Part shown: one piece after another, positions 1 through 8,769 of the stretch
Layout: every line of letters starts with the position of its first letter
Numbering within the stretch: the first letter of the stretch is position 1
DNA from: an uncultured Bacillaceae bacterium
GTDB lineage: Bacteria > Bacillota > Bacilli > Bacillales > Caldibacillaceae
NCBI GenBank assembly: GCA_937951955.1
Contig: CALGAD010000107.1
Location: 124,001-188,000 of the forward strand
Reading direction: 5' to 3'
Length of the DNA stretch: 64,000 nt
The notes under the pieces: model-generated
What the model was told of the DNA's origin: nothing
The model's database searches: none
Seen by the model: the letters and a program-made list of their open reading frames with translations, nothing else
Made by a program: the position numbers and the translations under genes

Positions 1-1023
1 TTAGAGCTTGGTGTGATCCGGCAACGATTAGGAAATCCACAAGTTCTCGCTTTAACCGCCACAGCCCGCAGACAGGTCCGCGAAGATATTCAAGCATCAT
101 TACAAATGACGGGAACGAAAGAGTTTTTATATCCGATCGATCGAAAAAATATTGCCCTTCAAGTGGAACGATTTGACACTCAAAATGAAAAAAGTGAACG
201 GTTGCTTGAACTCGTGAGGGATTTACAGGGCCCGGGGATCATCTATTTTTCCAGCAAGAAAATGGCCGATTATTATGCCACTTTATTAGGTCAAAACAAC
301 TATCGGGTAGCTTCTTATCATTCGGAAATTGAGCAGGAACAACGAATTTTACTCCAGCAGCAGTTTTTGTACGGAGAAATCGATTTAATATGTGCCACGA
401 GCGCCTTTGGTATGGGAGTAAATAAAGAAGATATTCGCTATTGCCTGCATTACCATCCACCGGTCGATTTGGAATCGTATTTTCAGGAAATTGGCCGTGC
501 TGGCCGCGATGGGAAAAATAGTATTGCGATTATGCTCTATTGTCCAGACGATTACTATTTACAAACTCAACTAATCGCCAATGAATTGCCTGATCGCGGG
601 CAAATTCATTATTTTGCTCGCTGGAAGGAGGAGCAACAGAAACAGCTGCGAGGAAATTCAAGCGATGTGCAAATGGCTGAATATCCTCCTGGTTTTACCG
701 AAATCCAGTTTCGGTTGCTGGAAAAATTTTATCAGCGGATAAATCATGTCGATCAATTTATATCAACGACGTCTACCTTTGTTGAAAAGCGACTTGCCTG
801 GAAACAGGAAAAGTTACAAGAAATCACCGAATGGATTCATTCAACCGGTTGTCGCCGCAAAAAATTACTGGAATATTTTGAAGAGACACAGTCGGAGATT
901 GCCGAGCCGTGCTGTGATTCATGTGGTTTCGATATCCGGATATTTTTCCAACGCGAGGACCGGGTAAACAATCCGGAAAGTTTAAACTGGAAAAAACGTA
1001 TTTATGAACTCTTTCATGTATAA
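1..1023 (+). CDS. recS: RecQ-family ATP-dependent DNA helicase, 3' part (RecS/YpbC type)
   Basis: The reading frame is open to the left edge of the window, so only the C-terminal part is present. The visible protein begins at the helicase motif ALTATA, runs through the C-terminal RecA-like domain with the motif VI signature IGRAGRDG, and ends with a RecQ zinc-binding segment (STGCRRKKLLEYF then CCDSCG, four cysteines). Nothing follows that resembles an HRDC domain, which fits the shorter RecS-type protein rather than the long RecQ. RecQ helicases unwind 3'-tailed DNA at stalled forks and recombination intermediates. The next genes (ypbE-like, ypbF, mecB) match the B. subtilis neighbourhood of recS. 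The first GTG in the window (position 13) is internal, not the start. Confidence 0.88.
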   Translation, partial: LELGVIRQRLGNPQVLALTATARRQVREDIQASLQMTGTKEFLYPIDRKNIALQVERFDTQNEKSERLLELVRDLQGPGIIYFSSKKMADYYATLLGQNNYRVASYHSEIEQEQRILLQQQFLYGEIDLICATSAFGMGVNKEDIRYCLHYHPPVDLESYFQEIGRAGRDGKNSIAIMLYCPDDYYLQTQLIANELPDRGQIHYFARWKEEQQKQLRGNSSDVQMAEYPPGFTEIQFRLLEKFYQRINHVDQFISTTSTFVEKRLAWKQEKLQEITEWIHSTGCRRKKLLEYFEETQSEIAEPCCDSCGFDIRIFFQREDRVNNPESLNWKKRIYELFHV

Positions 1024-1086
1024 GCCTTGAATTCTATCATTATCAAGTTTGAATAAATATAATTTTCCGTTCATCGCAAACAAACC

Positions 1087-1109
1087 TCATGCTAAGCATG
1101 ATTTTTTTT
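1087..1109 (+). terminator. weak intrinsic terminator after recS
   Basis: TCATGC and GCATGA form a 6-bp stem with a TAA loop, followed by eight T. The stem is short and A/T-poor only in the middle, so termination may be partial before the ypbE-like gene. Confidence 0.45.
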
Positions 1110-1152
1110 AAAGGAAAAGGTCACGTATTTTCTGGAAAGTGGGGCACACATC

Positions 1153-1734
1153 ATGGAATGGAAAACGAATAATGAATTTTTTTCACATGGTGAGTTTGAA
1201 AAATACATGGCTTCACATCTTCCACCACGGAGTGAAGTTCATCGCAGAAAGAGACGCCGGGCGGCTAAAAAAAGACGACGGGTTAAAGCAAGCAATGAAC
1301 CTTTACAAAGACAAGGAAATTTAAAGATACAAAAACACGAATCGGAAAACTACGGTTTATCGCGTCTGCAGGCAAGGGAAGAGATGAAACGAAAAAAATT
1401 AGCAAGCGAGAAAAGAAGAAAACCGGAAAGAGAAAATAAAATTGCCAAAAACAAAACACCACATATTGTCAGTGAAACTATAAATAAGAGCGAAACGAAA
1501 CAAACACCGGAACAGATCCCGTCCCGGATGAGAAAGCGCAAAAAACAGGAAGCGGCAGTTGAGGAACGGCGGTTCCGTTTGTTCGCTATTCGCATCTTAA
1601 CTTTTTTATTTATTTTACTGCCGATTATAATCATTCTCGTCTTTTTCTATTTCAATAGTGATGACCGACCGGCCAACATACCATTCGAAAATGAGGAGAA
1701 GGGGAGTTTTGAACAAGTTGAAATTGAAAATTAA
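1153..1734 (+). CDS. ypbE: YpbE-like single-pass membrane protein without LysM domain
   Basis: A 193-residue protein with a long, strongly basic N-terminal part (about residues 25-145, rich in Arg and Lys), one hydrophobic membrane segment at about 146-168, and a short acidic C-terminal tail. The position between recS and ypbF and the basic N-terminal region plus single anchor match B. subtilis YpbE. That protein carries a LysM peptidoglycan-binding domain after the membrane segment, and here the chain stops about 25 residues past the anchor, so the LysM is missing. The start ATG has the Shine-Dalgarno-like GGAAAGTGGGG upstream. The function of YpbE is unknown. Assignment rests mainly on position, so the name is tentative. 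Confidence 0.6.
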   Translation: MEWKTNNEFFSHGEFEKYMASHLPPRSEVHRRKRRRAAKKRRRVKASNEPLQRQGNLKIQKHESENYGLSRLQAREEMKRKKLASEKRRKPERENKIAKNKTPHIVSETINKSETKQTPEQIPSRMRKRKKQEAAVEERRFRLFAIRILTFLFILLPIIIILVFFYFNSDDRPANIPFENEEKGSFEQVEIEN

Positions 1735-1752
1735 TCATTCTCCTTTTCATAT

Positions 1753-1795
1753 CGTCCAGGCATGAATATTTTTCATAGCCTGGACGTATTTTTTA
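1753..1795 (+). terminator. intrinsic terminator after the ypbE-like gene
   Basis: A perfect 9-bp stem CGTCCAGGC / GCCTGGACG, extended inward by ATGAA / TTCAT, precedes a T-rich run. Confidence 0.85.
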
Positions 1796-1829
1796 ATAGT
1801 CAAAATGAAAAGGAATGAGGGATTGCATT

Positions 1830-2288
1830 ATGGACGAAGATATTAAAAATTTGGGGAACTGGACAGACGAAGCAACGAAACAAATGCTATACGGAGTGAT
1901 TAAAAGAAAACGGAAATTCGACAAGTTGTACAATTTTCATTTGATTATCATGTGGCTTACCCTTGGTGTCGTTTTGTTATTTTTTTATTACCTTTACCGA
2001 ACGGTCATCGCTCCATATTCCGGATCCTTTGATCAAATGTTCACTGTTTTTTTCGCCCGTTCCGAAAATGTATACCTCCTGGTTTTCACCGTCGGCTTAT
2101 TCGGTTATATGAACTTGTTAAAATATCAAGTAGACAAAGCGGAAAAAGAGTTCCATGCCTTACGTTGTGAAATCATTGATAAAAGTCCAGATCTATGGTC
2201 AAGCACAGAGGCATGGCAAAAGCGCCATATCGTTTTTGAATTGTTGAAAAGAAAATATGATATCAATCTGTACCATGAAAATAAATAA
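1830..2288 (+). CDS. ypbF: YpbF family (DUF2663) membrane protein
   Basis: A 152-residue protein with two hydrophobic segments (about residues 35-60 and 82-100), basic residues before the first and a charged C-terminal helix. Sequence and place between ypbE and mecB match B. subtilis YpbF, a conserved Bacillaceae membrane protein of unknown function. The frame also has an ATG 15 bases earlier (1815), but the AGGAATGAGGG ribosome-binding stretch overlaps that codon and lies at a normal distance (about 8 bases) from the ATG at 1830, so the later start is preferred. Confidence 0.8.
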   Translation: MDEDIKNLGNWTDEATKQMLYGVIKRKRKFDKLYNFHLIIMWLTLGVVLLFFYYLYRTVIAPYSGSFDQMFTVFFARSENVYLLVFTVGLFGYMNLLKYQVDKAEKEFHALRCEIIDKSPDLWSSTEAWQKRHIVFELLKRKYDINLYHENK

Positions 2289-2403
2289 GCTTTTTCGGTG
2301 CTGTCTCCTTTGAAATAGACAAATCCACATCGAATGAAGGTCACCAGTCAGCACACCTTCTCATACAATATTACAGTTTAGAGTAGAATCAGGAGGCAGG
2401 ACG

Positions 2404-2988
2404 ATGTGGCTGATAGAGGTGGACCAAAATCAGATTAAAATACTCCTATCCCGGTCAGAGTTGAAAAAATATGGAATCACAGAGGAAGATGTAGAAAACA
2501 ATTCAAAAAAATGGCTGGAAATTATTTTGCGAATCATAAAAAATGCCCGGATCGATTGGTCGAATTCTGAAGAAGGAACAATATTCATTGATGTATTTTC
2601 CACCGGTACGGATGAATTGGAGATTCTTATTACTTACTTTCGGGAGGATTCCATTACTGAAGCTGTGGAAGAGGTCATATTCGCTACCGATTGGCCCGTC
2701 GTCCCTAAAATCGAAGAAGGTTTTGAGTTTAGTGATTTTGAGGATGTCGTCCAGCTAGCCAGGCGAATCCAACCTTTTTATCAAGGTGGCGCGCTATATG
2801 TTTACCAAAACAAGTATTTTTTAATCGTGGATATACTGGAATGCCGATCAGAAATCACCATCCCTTTATTATTTGAATATGGAAATAAGATCTCCGGACA
2901 ACTCGTCCATCTAAAAACTAAGGCTAAACAACTAATCCCGGAACGGGCGATCCAGGTGATTCATGATTCTTTTTATTCGAATAGATAA
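2404..2988 (+). CDS. mecB: adaptor protein MecB (YpbH), MecA family
   Basis: A 194-residue acidic protein of the MecA/MecB family. These adaptors deliver substrates to the ClpCP protease through a C-terminal ClpC-binding domain; MecA targets ComK, and MecB (YpbH) is its paralogue affecting competence and sporulation. The N-terminal half has the family pattern (residues 1-80, with DVFSTGTDELEILIT) and an acidic linker at 85-115. The C-terminal half holds the conserved YQGGALYVYQNKYFL segment. The length equals that of B. subtilis MecB and the gene sits directly before gudB as in that species. A strong AGGAGG lies 8 bases before the ATG. An A/T-rich 8-bp inverted repeat (GATAATTT / AAATTATC, 2984-3007) overlaps the stop and may help termination. 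Confidence 0.85.
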   Translation: MWLIEVDQNQIKILLSRSELKKYGITEEDVENNSKKWLEIILRIIKNARIDWSNSEEGTIFIDVFSTGTDELEILITYFREDSITEAVEEVIFATDWPVVPKIEEGFEFSDFEDVVQLARRIQPFYQGGALYVYQNKYFLIVDILECRSEITIPLLFEYGNKISGQLVHLKTKAKQLIPERAIQVIHDSFYSNR

Positions 2989-3117
2989 TTTATCGATTAA
3001 AATTATCGTATCTTTCTTACCCAATTGCTTTATCGGTGTAACGCATTTAAACTTTAGTGTATAAAATTTCGCATCAATATCACAATCATAAATCAATTGC
3101 AAAAACTAGTATTTTTC

Positions 3118-3145
3118 TTGCATTCTAAAAATTTAGTTATATACT
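3118..3145 (+). promoter_or_regulatory. sigma-A type promoter for gudB
   Basis: TTGCAT (-35) and TATACT (-10) with a 16-bp spacer lie about 40 bases before the gudB start and its AGGAGG ribosome-binding site. Confidence 0.6.
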
Positions 3146-3183
3146 AAATATGAGAACTCATTGATATTATAGGAGGTTATCTG

Positions 3184-4464
3184 ATGATTACCCAGAAGGG
3201 TGCTGACAGTAAAGTTGCGGACCAGCAGACGGACGACATTCTCACTTCCACTCAAGCCATTATACGCGAGGCTTTAGAAAAACTAGGGTACTCAGAAGAA
3301 GTGTACGAACTCTTAAAAGAACCGTTGCGCACCTTAACTGTTCAAATTCCAGTCCGGATGGACAATGGAAAAGTGAAAGTTTTTACCGGGTATCGGGTCC
3401 AGCATAATGATGCCGTAGGCCCAACAAAGGGTGGTATTCGCTTCCATCCAAACGTAACTGAACGGGAAGTGAAAGCGCTCGCAATCTGGATGAGTTTAAA
3501 ATGCGGGATTGTTGATTTACCGTATGGCGGTGCCAAGGGCGCGGTCGTGTGTGATCCTCGCACGATGTCGTTCCGCGAGCTTGAAGCTTTAAGCCGTGGT
3601 TATGTGCGGGCTGTTAGTCAAATCGTAGGACCTACCAAGGATATACCCGCTCCGGATGTATTTACGAACTCGCAAATTATGGCCTGGATGATGGATGAAT
3701 ATAGTCGCATCGATGAGTATAACTCTCCTGGATTCATCACCGGGAAACCGCTTGTATTGGGAGGCTCCCATGGACGAGATCGCGCGACAGCTAAAGGGGT
3801 GGCCATGTGTATCCGGGAAGCGGCAAAGAAAGCCGGTATCGATATTAAAGGCGCTCGCGTAATTGTCCAGGGCTTTGGTAATGCAGGTGGATTTTTATCG
3901 AAATTTATGCATGATGCTGGTGCAAAAGTAATCGCTATTTCTGATGCGAACGGTGCCCTTTACGATCCGAACGGATTAGATATTGATTATTTACTTGATC
4001 GTCGTGATAGTTTCGGCATGGTCACGAACTTGTTTAAAGATACGATTACGAATCAAGAAATGCTCGAACTCGATTGTGATATTTTAGTGCCGGCGGCGGT
4101 ACAAAATCAAATAACTGCAGAAAACGCTCCGAATATCAAGGCGAAAATTATTGTGGAAGCAGCAAACGGACCGACAACATTAGAAGCCACGAATATTTTA
4201 ACAGATCGGGGAATATTAATCGTTCCAGACGTATTGGCTTCTGCCGGAGGAGTAACCGTTTCCTATTTTGAGTGGGTACAAAATAATACCGGCTATTACT
4301 GGACAGAGGAAGAAATTGAAGAAAAATTAGAACAAGTAATGGTCAAAGCCTTCGAAAATGTGTACAATACGGCCCAGACGAGAAAAGTCAATATGCGTTT
4401 AGCCGCCTATATGGTTGGTATTCGAAAAATGGCTGAAGCCTGTCGTTTCCGCGGCTGGGCATAA
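3184..4464 (+). CDS. gudB: NAD-specific glutamate dehydrogenase GudB
   Basis: A 426-residue Glu/Leu/Phe/Val dehydrogenase that deaminates glutamate to 2-oxoglutarate and ammonia in the cytoplasm. The substrate segment PTKGG (79-84, Lys82), the catalytic-lysine motif YGGAKG (Lys118) and APDVF with Asp158 are intact, and the dinucleotide-binding GFGNAG lies at 230-235. Laboratory B. subtilis 168 carries a 9-bp duplication around the VKA codons that inactivates GudB; here VKA occurs once (residues 96-98), so the enzyme should be active. The gene is flanked by its own promoter and a strong terminator, so it is probably monocistronic. RocG is a close paralogue, but synteny supports GudB. Confidence 0.95.
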   Translation: MITQKGADSKVADQQTDDILTSTQAIIREALEKLGYSEEVYELLKEPLRTLTVQIPVRMDNGKVKVFTGYRVQHNDAVGPTKGGIRFHPNVTEREVKALAIWMSLKCGIVDLPYGGAKGAVVCDPRTMSFRELEALSRGYVRAVSQIVGPTKDIPAPDVFTNSQIMAWMMDEYSRIDEYNSPGFITGKPLVLGGSHGRDRATAKGVAMCIREAAKKAGIDIKGARVIVQGFGNAGGFLSKFMHDAGAKVIAISDANGALYDPNGLDIDYLLDRRDSFGMVTNLFKDTITNQEMLELDCDILVPAAVQNQITAENAPNIKAKIIVEAANGPTTLEATNILTDRGILIVPDVLASAGGVTVSYFEWVQNNTGYYWTEEEIEEKLEQVMVKAFENVYNTAQTRKVNMRLAAYMVGIRKMAEACRFRGWA

Positions 4465-4500
4465 AATATAATACAAGATAAAAATGATAATGTTAAGGTA

Positions 4501-4525
4501 GGACCGAAATACGGTCCATTTTTTT
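4501..4525 (+). terminator. intrinsic terminator after gudB
   Basis: GGACCG / CGGTCC 6-bp stem with AAATA loop followed by a T-run. Confidence 0.8.
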
Positions 4526-4548
4526 ATGGAAGATTGTGAAGTTTTATA

Positions 4549-4573
4549 TTACAAATCGTTTAACGATTTGTAA
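4549..4573. repeat. perfect 25-bp palindrome between gudB and prsW
   Basis: TTACAAATCGTT is followed by one T and then by its exact reverse complement AACGATTTGTAA. There is no T-run after it, and the gudB terminator is already complete upstream, so it looks like a protein-binding operator rather than a terminator. It lies 110 bases before the prsW start. Confidence 0.7.
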
Positions 4574-4682
4574 AATTTATGAAAAATTTGACCATTGATG
4601 AAATTTTTTTCATTTAAACTGTTTTCATTTATTTTAAAGCGTGATACGATAGCTTTAGAGTTTGTAAGAAATGAGGTTGCCT

Positions 4683-5357
4683 ATGTTTACTGTTGTTTCC
4701 GCAGGTTTAGCTCCCGGTCTTGCACTATTAAGCTATTTTTATTTACGGGAAGAGATCAAATCGGAACCGATCAGCGAAGTATTACGGAGCTTTATTCTCG
4801 GGGCAATTTTAGTTTTCCCAATCATGTTCATTCAATATGTCATGGATGTGGAAAACGTTTTTTCTTATTCCCTTTTCGATGCGTTTTTTCGTGCGGCCTT
4901 GCTGGAAGAGTTTTTTAAATGGTTTATTTTTTATTTCACCGCCTATCGCTTTATCCCGTTCGATGAATCTTACGATGGGATTATTTATGGTGTTGCGGTT
5001 TCATTAGGTTATGCTTCAGCTGAAAATATTTTGTATTTATTGGCCTACGGTTTTGAAATTGAATATGCCCTGTTACGGGCGATTTTGCCTGTATCGAGCC
5101 ATGCGGTTTTCGGAGTCATTATGGGATATTATTTCGGAAAAAGTAAGTTCGCTGATGTTGAAACGAAAACGAAATTTATTCTCGCTTCTTTTTTTGTTCC
5201 CTTTATATTACACGGTTTATACGATTTTATTTTGCTATTGCAGAACAGCGCGATCTTTTTTATCATTCCTTTTATGATTTTTATCTGGTTTTTTGCATTG
5301 AAAAAAGTTAAAGAAATCAAACATGAAGCGTTAATAGAAAAATCTCTCGATCTGTAA
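4683..5357 (+). CDS. prsW: site-1 intramembrane protease PrsW
   Basis: A 224-residue polytopic membrane protease. In B. subtilis PrsW makes the first cut in anti-sigma factor RsiW and so activates sigma-W in response to antimicrobial peptides and cell-envelope stress. The catalytic pair Glu75-Glu76 lies in LLEEFFKW, followed by ASAENILYL, the SSHAVFG segment and the late histidine (His177 in LHGLYDF). About seven or eight membrane segments cover the protein. The frame extends upstream to 4671, but MFTVVSAGLAPG at 4683 matches the family N-terminus and has GAGG at normal distance. The anti-sigma factor itself is not in this window. In B. subtilis ypdA stands between gudB and prsW; it is absent here. 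Confidence 0.92.
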   Translation: MFTVVSAGLAPGLALLSYFYLREEIKSEPISEVLRSFILGAILVFPIMFIQYVMDVENVFSYSLFDAFFRAALLEEFFKWFIFYFTAYRFIPFDESYDGIIYGVAVSLGYASAENILYLLAYGFEIEYALLRAILPVSSHAVFGVIMGYYFGKSKFADVETKTKFILASFFVPFILHGLYDFILLLQNSAIFFIIPFMIFIWFFALKKVKEIKHEALIEKSLDL

Positions 5358-5379
5358 CATGGATGGTGACTTTTAAGTA

Positions 5380-5407
5380 AAGCCTGATTTCTTCAGGCTT
5401 TTTTTTT
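5380..5407 (+). terminator. intrinsic terminator after prsW
   Basis: AAGCCTGA / TCAGGCTT 8-bp stem, 5-base loop, then a run of T. Confidence 0.88.
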
Positions 5408-5522
5408 GGCCTATTTATGAGATGTCCCATTGCATGAACCGGATACCGTTAATTTGTATAAAAAGCAAGTTTTTACAAAAACTAAACTTGCTCAACTAGA
5501 CAACCTGTTTGGAGGGACATCG

Positions 5523-6437
5523 ATGGTTAACCGAAAATGGATGTATATGTTGATTTTGATCATAATTAGCCTGGCAATATTTTATTTTTATAGTGACAAA
5601 GAAGAGGTTCAAGCTTTTACGAACCAGGTAATACAGCATGGTGCTGTAGGTGATGATGTTATTGAATTGCAATCTCGTTTGCAATATATCGGATTTTATA
5701 ACGGAAAAATTGACGGTGTATTTGGCTGGCAAACGTACTGGGCATTGAGGAATTTTCAGTATGAATTCGGTTTAAAAGTGGATGGGCTCGCTGGACCGAA
5801 AACGAAAGATATGCTCCTTCGTGCGACAAAATATGCGGAAGGATTTGTAAAGGAAAATATTCAGAAAGGAAACAAATTTACCCATTACGGTGGGGTTGAT
5901 CTCGATAAACAATCGGCACCAAAGGCGAGTCCTAAAAACGAGGGACAGCCAAAACAGCCGCCTGCTCAGCAAAATCCAAACACGAATCAACAGAATCAAA
6001 ATGCTGGAAAAAAGCAACCGGAAAACGAGGCCGGACAACAGGCAGCACAAAAGCCTACTGCTACTAATGTCCCCCATGGATTTTCACAAAACGATATTCA
6101 ATTAATGGCAAATGCGGTGTATGGCGAAGCAAGAGGTGAACCGTATATCGGTCAAGTAGCGATAGCAGCGGTAATTTTAAACCGCCTCGAAAATCCGGCA
6201 TTTCCAAATACGGTCTCGGGTGTCATTTTCGAACCCGGTGCTTTCACAGCGGTTGCGGATGGACAAATATGGCTCACCCCCAATGAATCCGCAAAACAGG
6301 CGGTACTCGATGCGATAAACGGATGGGATCCGACCGGAAATGCTATTTATTACTTTAATCCAGATACGGCTACGAATCAGTGGATCTGGTCAAGACCGCA
6401 AATCAAAAAAATTGGTAAACATATATTTTGCCATTAA
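5523..6437 (+). CDS. sleB: spore cortex-lytic enzyme SleB
   Basis: A 304-residue germination enzyme that cleaves cortex peptidoglycan (lytic transglycosylase on muramic-lactam glycan). It has a signal sequence (residues 1-31), a peptidoglycan-binding domain at about 37-100, a Gln/Asn/Pro-rich linker at 130-182 and a C-terminal hydrolase domain (190-304) with the catalytic glutamate in YGEARGE (Glu202). The domain order and length match B. subtilis SleB. The frame is open from 5430, but a GGAGGG ribosome-binding site lies just before the ATG at 5523, which also puts the signal peptide at the N-terminus. It forms an operon with ypeB, 11 bases downstream. A forespore sigma-G promoter is expected; TGAACC near 5435 and GTATAAA near 5456 are only a weak candidate. 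Confidence 0.95.
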   Translation: MVNRKWMYMLILIIISLAIFYFYSDKEEVQAFTNQVIQHGAVGDDVIELQSRLQYIGFYNGKIDGVFGWQTYWALRNFQYEFGLKVDGLAGPKTKDMLLRATKYAEGFVKENIQKGNKFTHYGGVDLDKQSAPKASPKNEGQPKQPPAQQNPNTNQQNQNAGKKQPENEAGQQAAQKPTATNVPHGFSQNDIQLMANAVYGEARGEPYIGQVAIAAVILNRLENPAFPNTVSGVIFEPGAFTAVADGQIWLTPNESAKQAVLDAINGWDPTGNAIYYFNPDTATNQWIWSRPQIKKIGKHIFCH

Positions 6438-6448
6438 GGAGTGAAAGA

Positions 6449-7804
6449 ATGCTACGCAATATATTAATCGGGGTCTTAGCAGTCGGGATCGTTGCCACAG
6501 GAGTATGGGGGTATCAGGAACATAAAGAGAAAAATGCCATATTGATTCGTGCGGAAAACAATTATCAAAGGGCGTTTCACGATTTAACGTATTATATCGA
6601 TCGACTCCATGATGAGATTGGGACAACTTTGGCGATGAATTCAAGGGACTCACTGTCACCAGCTCTTATTGATGTGTGGCGCCTTGCATCAGAAGCGCAA
6701 AATTCCGTGGGGCAGCTTCCCCTTACATTGATGCCCTTTAATAAGACGGAAGAATTTTTATCGAAAATTGGAGATTTTACGTACCGTACTGCCGTTCGCA
6801 ATTTAGATGAAGAGCCGTTAACCGATGAAGAATACAATGTTTTGAAAACATTATACGCCCAGGCAGAAGAAATTCAAAATGAATTGCGGCAGTTGCAATA
6901 TACAGCGATGAAAAATAATCTGCGCTGGATGGATGTGGAAATGGCCCTGGCCCAGGGAAGGGAAAATACCGATAATACGATCATCGACGGTTTGAAAACC
7001 GTGGAAAAAACTGTGGAAGGATATACGGAAACCGACTCCGGCACGATGTTTATCAGTATGGAACGGCAACAAAAGGGATTAAAAGAACTGGATGGGAAGG
7101 AAATAACGAAAGAAGAAGCGAAAAAAATTGCCAAATTTTATGCGAACGCACCGGATGATGTAAAAATTGAGGTCATTGAAAACGAAAAAGGCGCTGATTA
7201 TGAATTTTACAGCATCCATATTCAAGGGAAACATGGGGAATCGTATATGGATATTACAAAACGGGGCGGGCATCCAATCTGGTTAATTACGAACCGGGAA
7301 ATTAAAGAACAAAATTACAGTTTAAATGAAGCAACGGAGCTGGCGAAAAAATATTTACAGAAACACGGTTTTGAAAACATGGAGCTACTGGAAAGTGCCC
7401 AGTATGAAAATATCGGTGTGTTCACATTCGTAACGAGGGAAGAAGGGGTGCGGATTTACCCGGATGCCGTCAAGATGAAAATTGCCCTCGATGATGCAAG
7501 TGTCGTCGGCTTTTCTGCCGCGGACTATTTAGTTTCTCATAATAAACGGGATATCCCTGAACCGACCGTATCCGAAGCTGAGGCGCGCAAAGAAATCAAT
7601 CCGAAAGTGAAAGTAATGGATCAGGGTCTTGCCATCATCGAAAATGATCTGGGTGAAGAAATTCTTGTTTATGAATTTTTGGGCACATTGGCTAAAGATA
7701 CGTATCGAATTTTCATCAATGCCGAAACGGGAGTGGAAGAAAAAGTAGAAAAATTACAAAATGCTGAACCGATTTACGAAGAACTTCTCAATGGGAAGGC
7801 TTGA
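6449..7804 (+). CDS. ypeB: germination protein YpeB
   Basis: A 451-residue spore protein needed for stable localisation and control of SleB in the dormant spore. One N-terminal membrane anchor (about residues 5-22) is followed by a helical region and C-terminal PepSY-like repeats; KEITKEEAKKIAKFY and LNEATELAKKYL are the recognisable helices. The length equals B. subtilis YpeB. AAGGAG precedes the ATG at 6449; the upstream in-frame codons overlap the sleB end and are not used. The sleB-ypeB pairing supports both calls. Confidence 0.94.
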   Translation: MLRNILIGVLAVGIVATGVWGYQEHKEKNAILIRAENNYQRAFHDLTYYIDRLHDEIGTTLAMNSRDSLSPALIDVWRLASEAQNSVGQLPLTLMPFNKTEEFLSKIGDFTYRTAVRNLDEEPLTDEEYNVLKTLYAQAEEIQNELRQLQYTAMKNNLRWMDVEMALAQGRENTDNTIIDGLKTVEKTVEGYTETDSGTMFISMERQQKGLKELDGKEITKEEAKKIAKFYANAPDDVKIEVIENEKGADYEFYSIHIQGKHGESYMDITKRGGHPIWLITNREIKEQNYSLNEATELAKKYLQKHGFENMELLESAQYENIGVFTFVTREEGVRIYPDAVKMKIALDDASVVGFSAADYLVSHNKRDIPEPTVSEAEARKEINPKVKVMDQGLAIIENDLGEEILVYEFLGTLAKDTYRIFINAETGVEEKVEKLQNAEPIYEELLNGKA

Positions 7805-7871
7805 AGGCTTTTCCATTTTTTCTTTTCATGTCATAATATAGATAAACATGTAAATGGTAAAGGGCGATGAT

Positions 7872-8531
7872 ATGTTAAAAATTGGACAAATATTAACAAT
7901 TGTGCCATTGGATGAAGAAAGGGAAAAGTATCGAAGTAAAATCATTGATCTATCAGATGATGCGGTCTACATCTCTTATCCAGCCGATATTCAGTCGAAT
8001 CGGACCGTTTATTTATTGAGAAATGAAAGATTCAGGTTTATTTTTATCACGTCCGATGGGGAAGTATATGAATTCGTATCCGAAATCATCGGTCATATCA
8101 AAAAATCCTTACCTTTACTGAAAATATCAAGACCTGGTGATGGAGATTTTCAAAAAGTCCAGCGGCGTCGGTTTGTCCGGGTTCGGCGGACACTGGATGT
8201 CGCAATTCATCCGAAAAATAAAGAATTCACACCGTTTCATACGATAACGACGGATATTAGTGCAGGCGGAGCATCCATCATCGTCCCCAATTCCATTACA
8301 CTAAAAGAAAATCAACAGGTGATTGGTTGGTTCGTTCTGCCATGGGAAAACGGTGAATACGATTATGTGAAAATTCCCTGCAAAGTAGTGCGCATCACCC
8401 CTCACAACGAAGATAACTGGGCAGTTTCTTTTGAATTTATCGATCTACCGATGAAAGAAGAACAGCTACTCATCCGTTTTTGTTTCGAGTCCCAACTTAT
8501 TTTGCAAAAATTGAAAGGGATTACGAAATAG
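7872..8531 (+). CDS. ypfA: PilZ-domain cyclic-di-GMP receptor YpfA (YcgR/MotI type)
   Basis: A 219-residue protein with an N-terminal YcgR-like flap domain (about 1-95) and a PilZ domain. The c-di-GMP-binding residues are present: the RRRFVRVRR arginine cluster at 98-106 and the TDISAGG motif at 127-133. In B. subtilis YpfA (DgrA, MotI) binds c-di-GMP and acts as a clutch on the flagellar stator. The frame starts at 7854, but AAAGGGCGATGAT lies at suitable distance from the ATG at 7872, which begins MLKIGQ as in the family. It follows sleB-ypeB as in B. subtilis. Confidence 0.88.
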   Translation: MLKIGQILTIVPLDEEREKYRSKIIDLSDDAVYISYPADIQSNRTVYLLRNERFRFIFITSDGEVYEFVSEIIGHIKKSLPLLKISRPGDGDFQKVQRRRFVRVRRTLDVAIHPKNKEFTPFHTITTDISAGGASIIVPNSITLKENQQVIGWFVLPWENGEYDYVKIPCKVVRITPHNEDNWAVSFEFIDLPMKEEQLLIRFCFESQLILQKLKGITK

Positions 8532-8589
8532 TATAATTTAAAAGATTCTCAGCAATAATAAGAATAAACAAAACGTTGTGGGGATGATG

Positions 8590-8769
8590 ATGAAAAAAGT
8601 AGAACGAATTCTAATTAAAATCGCGATTGTGCAAGGTTGTTTTTTGCTGCTTTCGCAAATATTTTTCCATCATTACAATTCGTTTCCCGAGTTAAAAGAG
8701 TTACTATTATACGAGGGAGTCAATAATGAAAACTATTCTGAAATATTAGAAGCTATTCAATTACCGTAG
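8590..8769 (+). CDS. ypfB: YpfB family (DUF5359) small membrane protein
   Basis: A 59-residue protein with a basic N-terminus (MKKVERILIK) and one hydrophobic segment at about 8-27, followed by an acidic tail. Position between ypfA and cmk and general layout match B. subtilis YpfB, of unknown function. Three ATG codons run in tandem at 8584-8592. The third is chosen because GTGGGG then sits about 6 bases upstream; either of the first two would add only one or two Met. Confidence 0.72.
   Translation: MKKVERILIKIAIVQGCFLLLSQIFFHHYNSFPELKELLLYEGVNNENYSEILEAIQLP

Noticed and set aside
4595..4918. Plus-strand frame of 107 codons before and within prsW
   Set aside because: Overlaps prsW in another frame, no suitable ribosome-binding site, composition unlike a protein.
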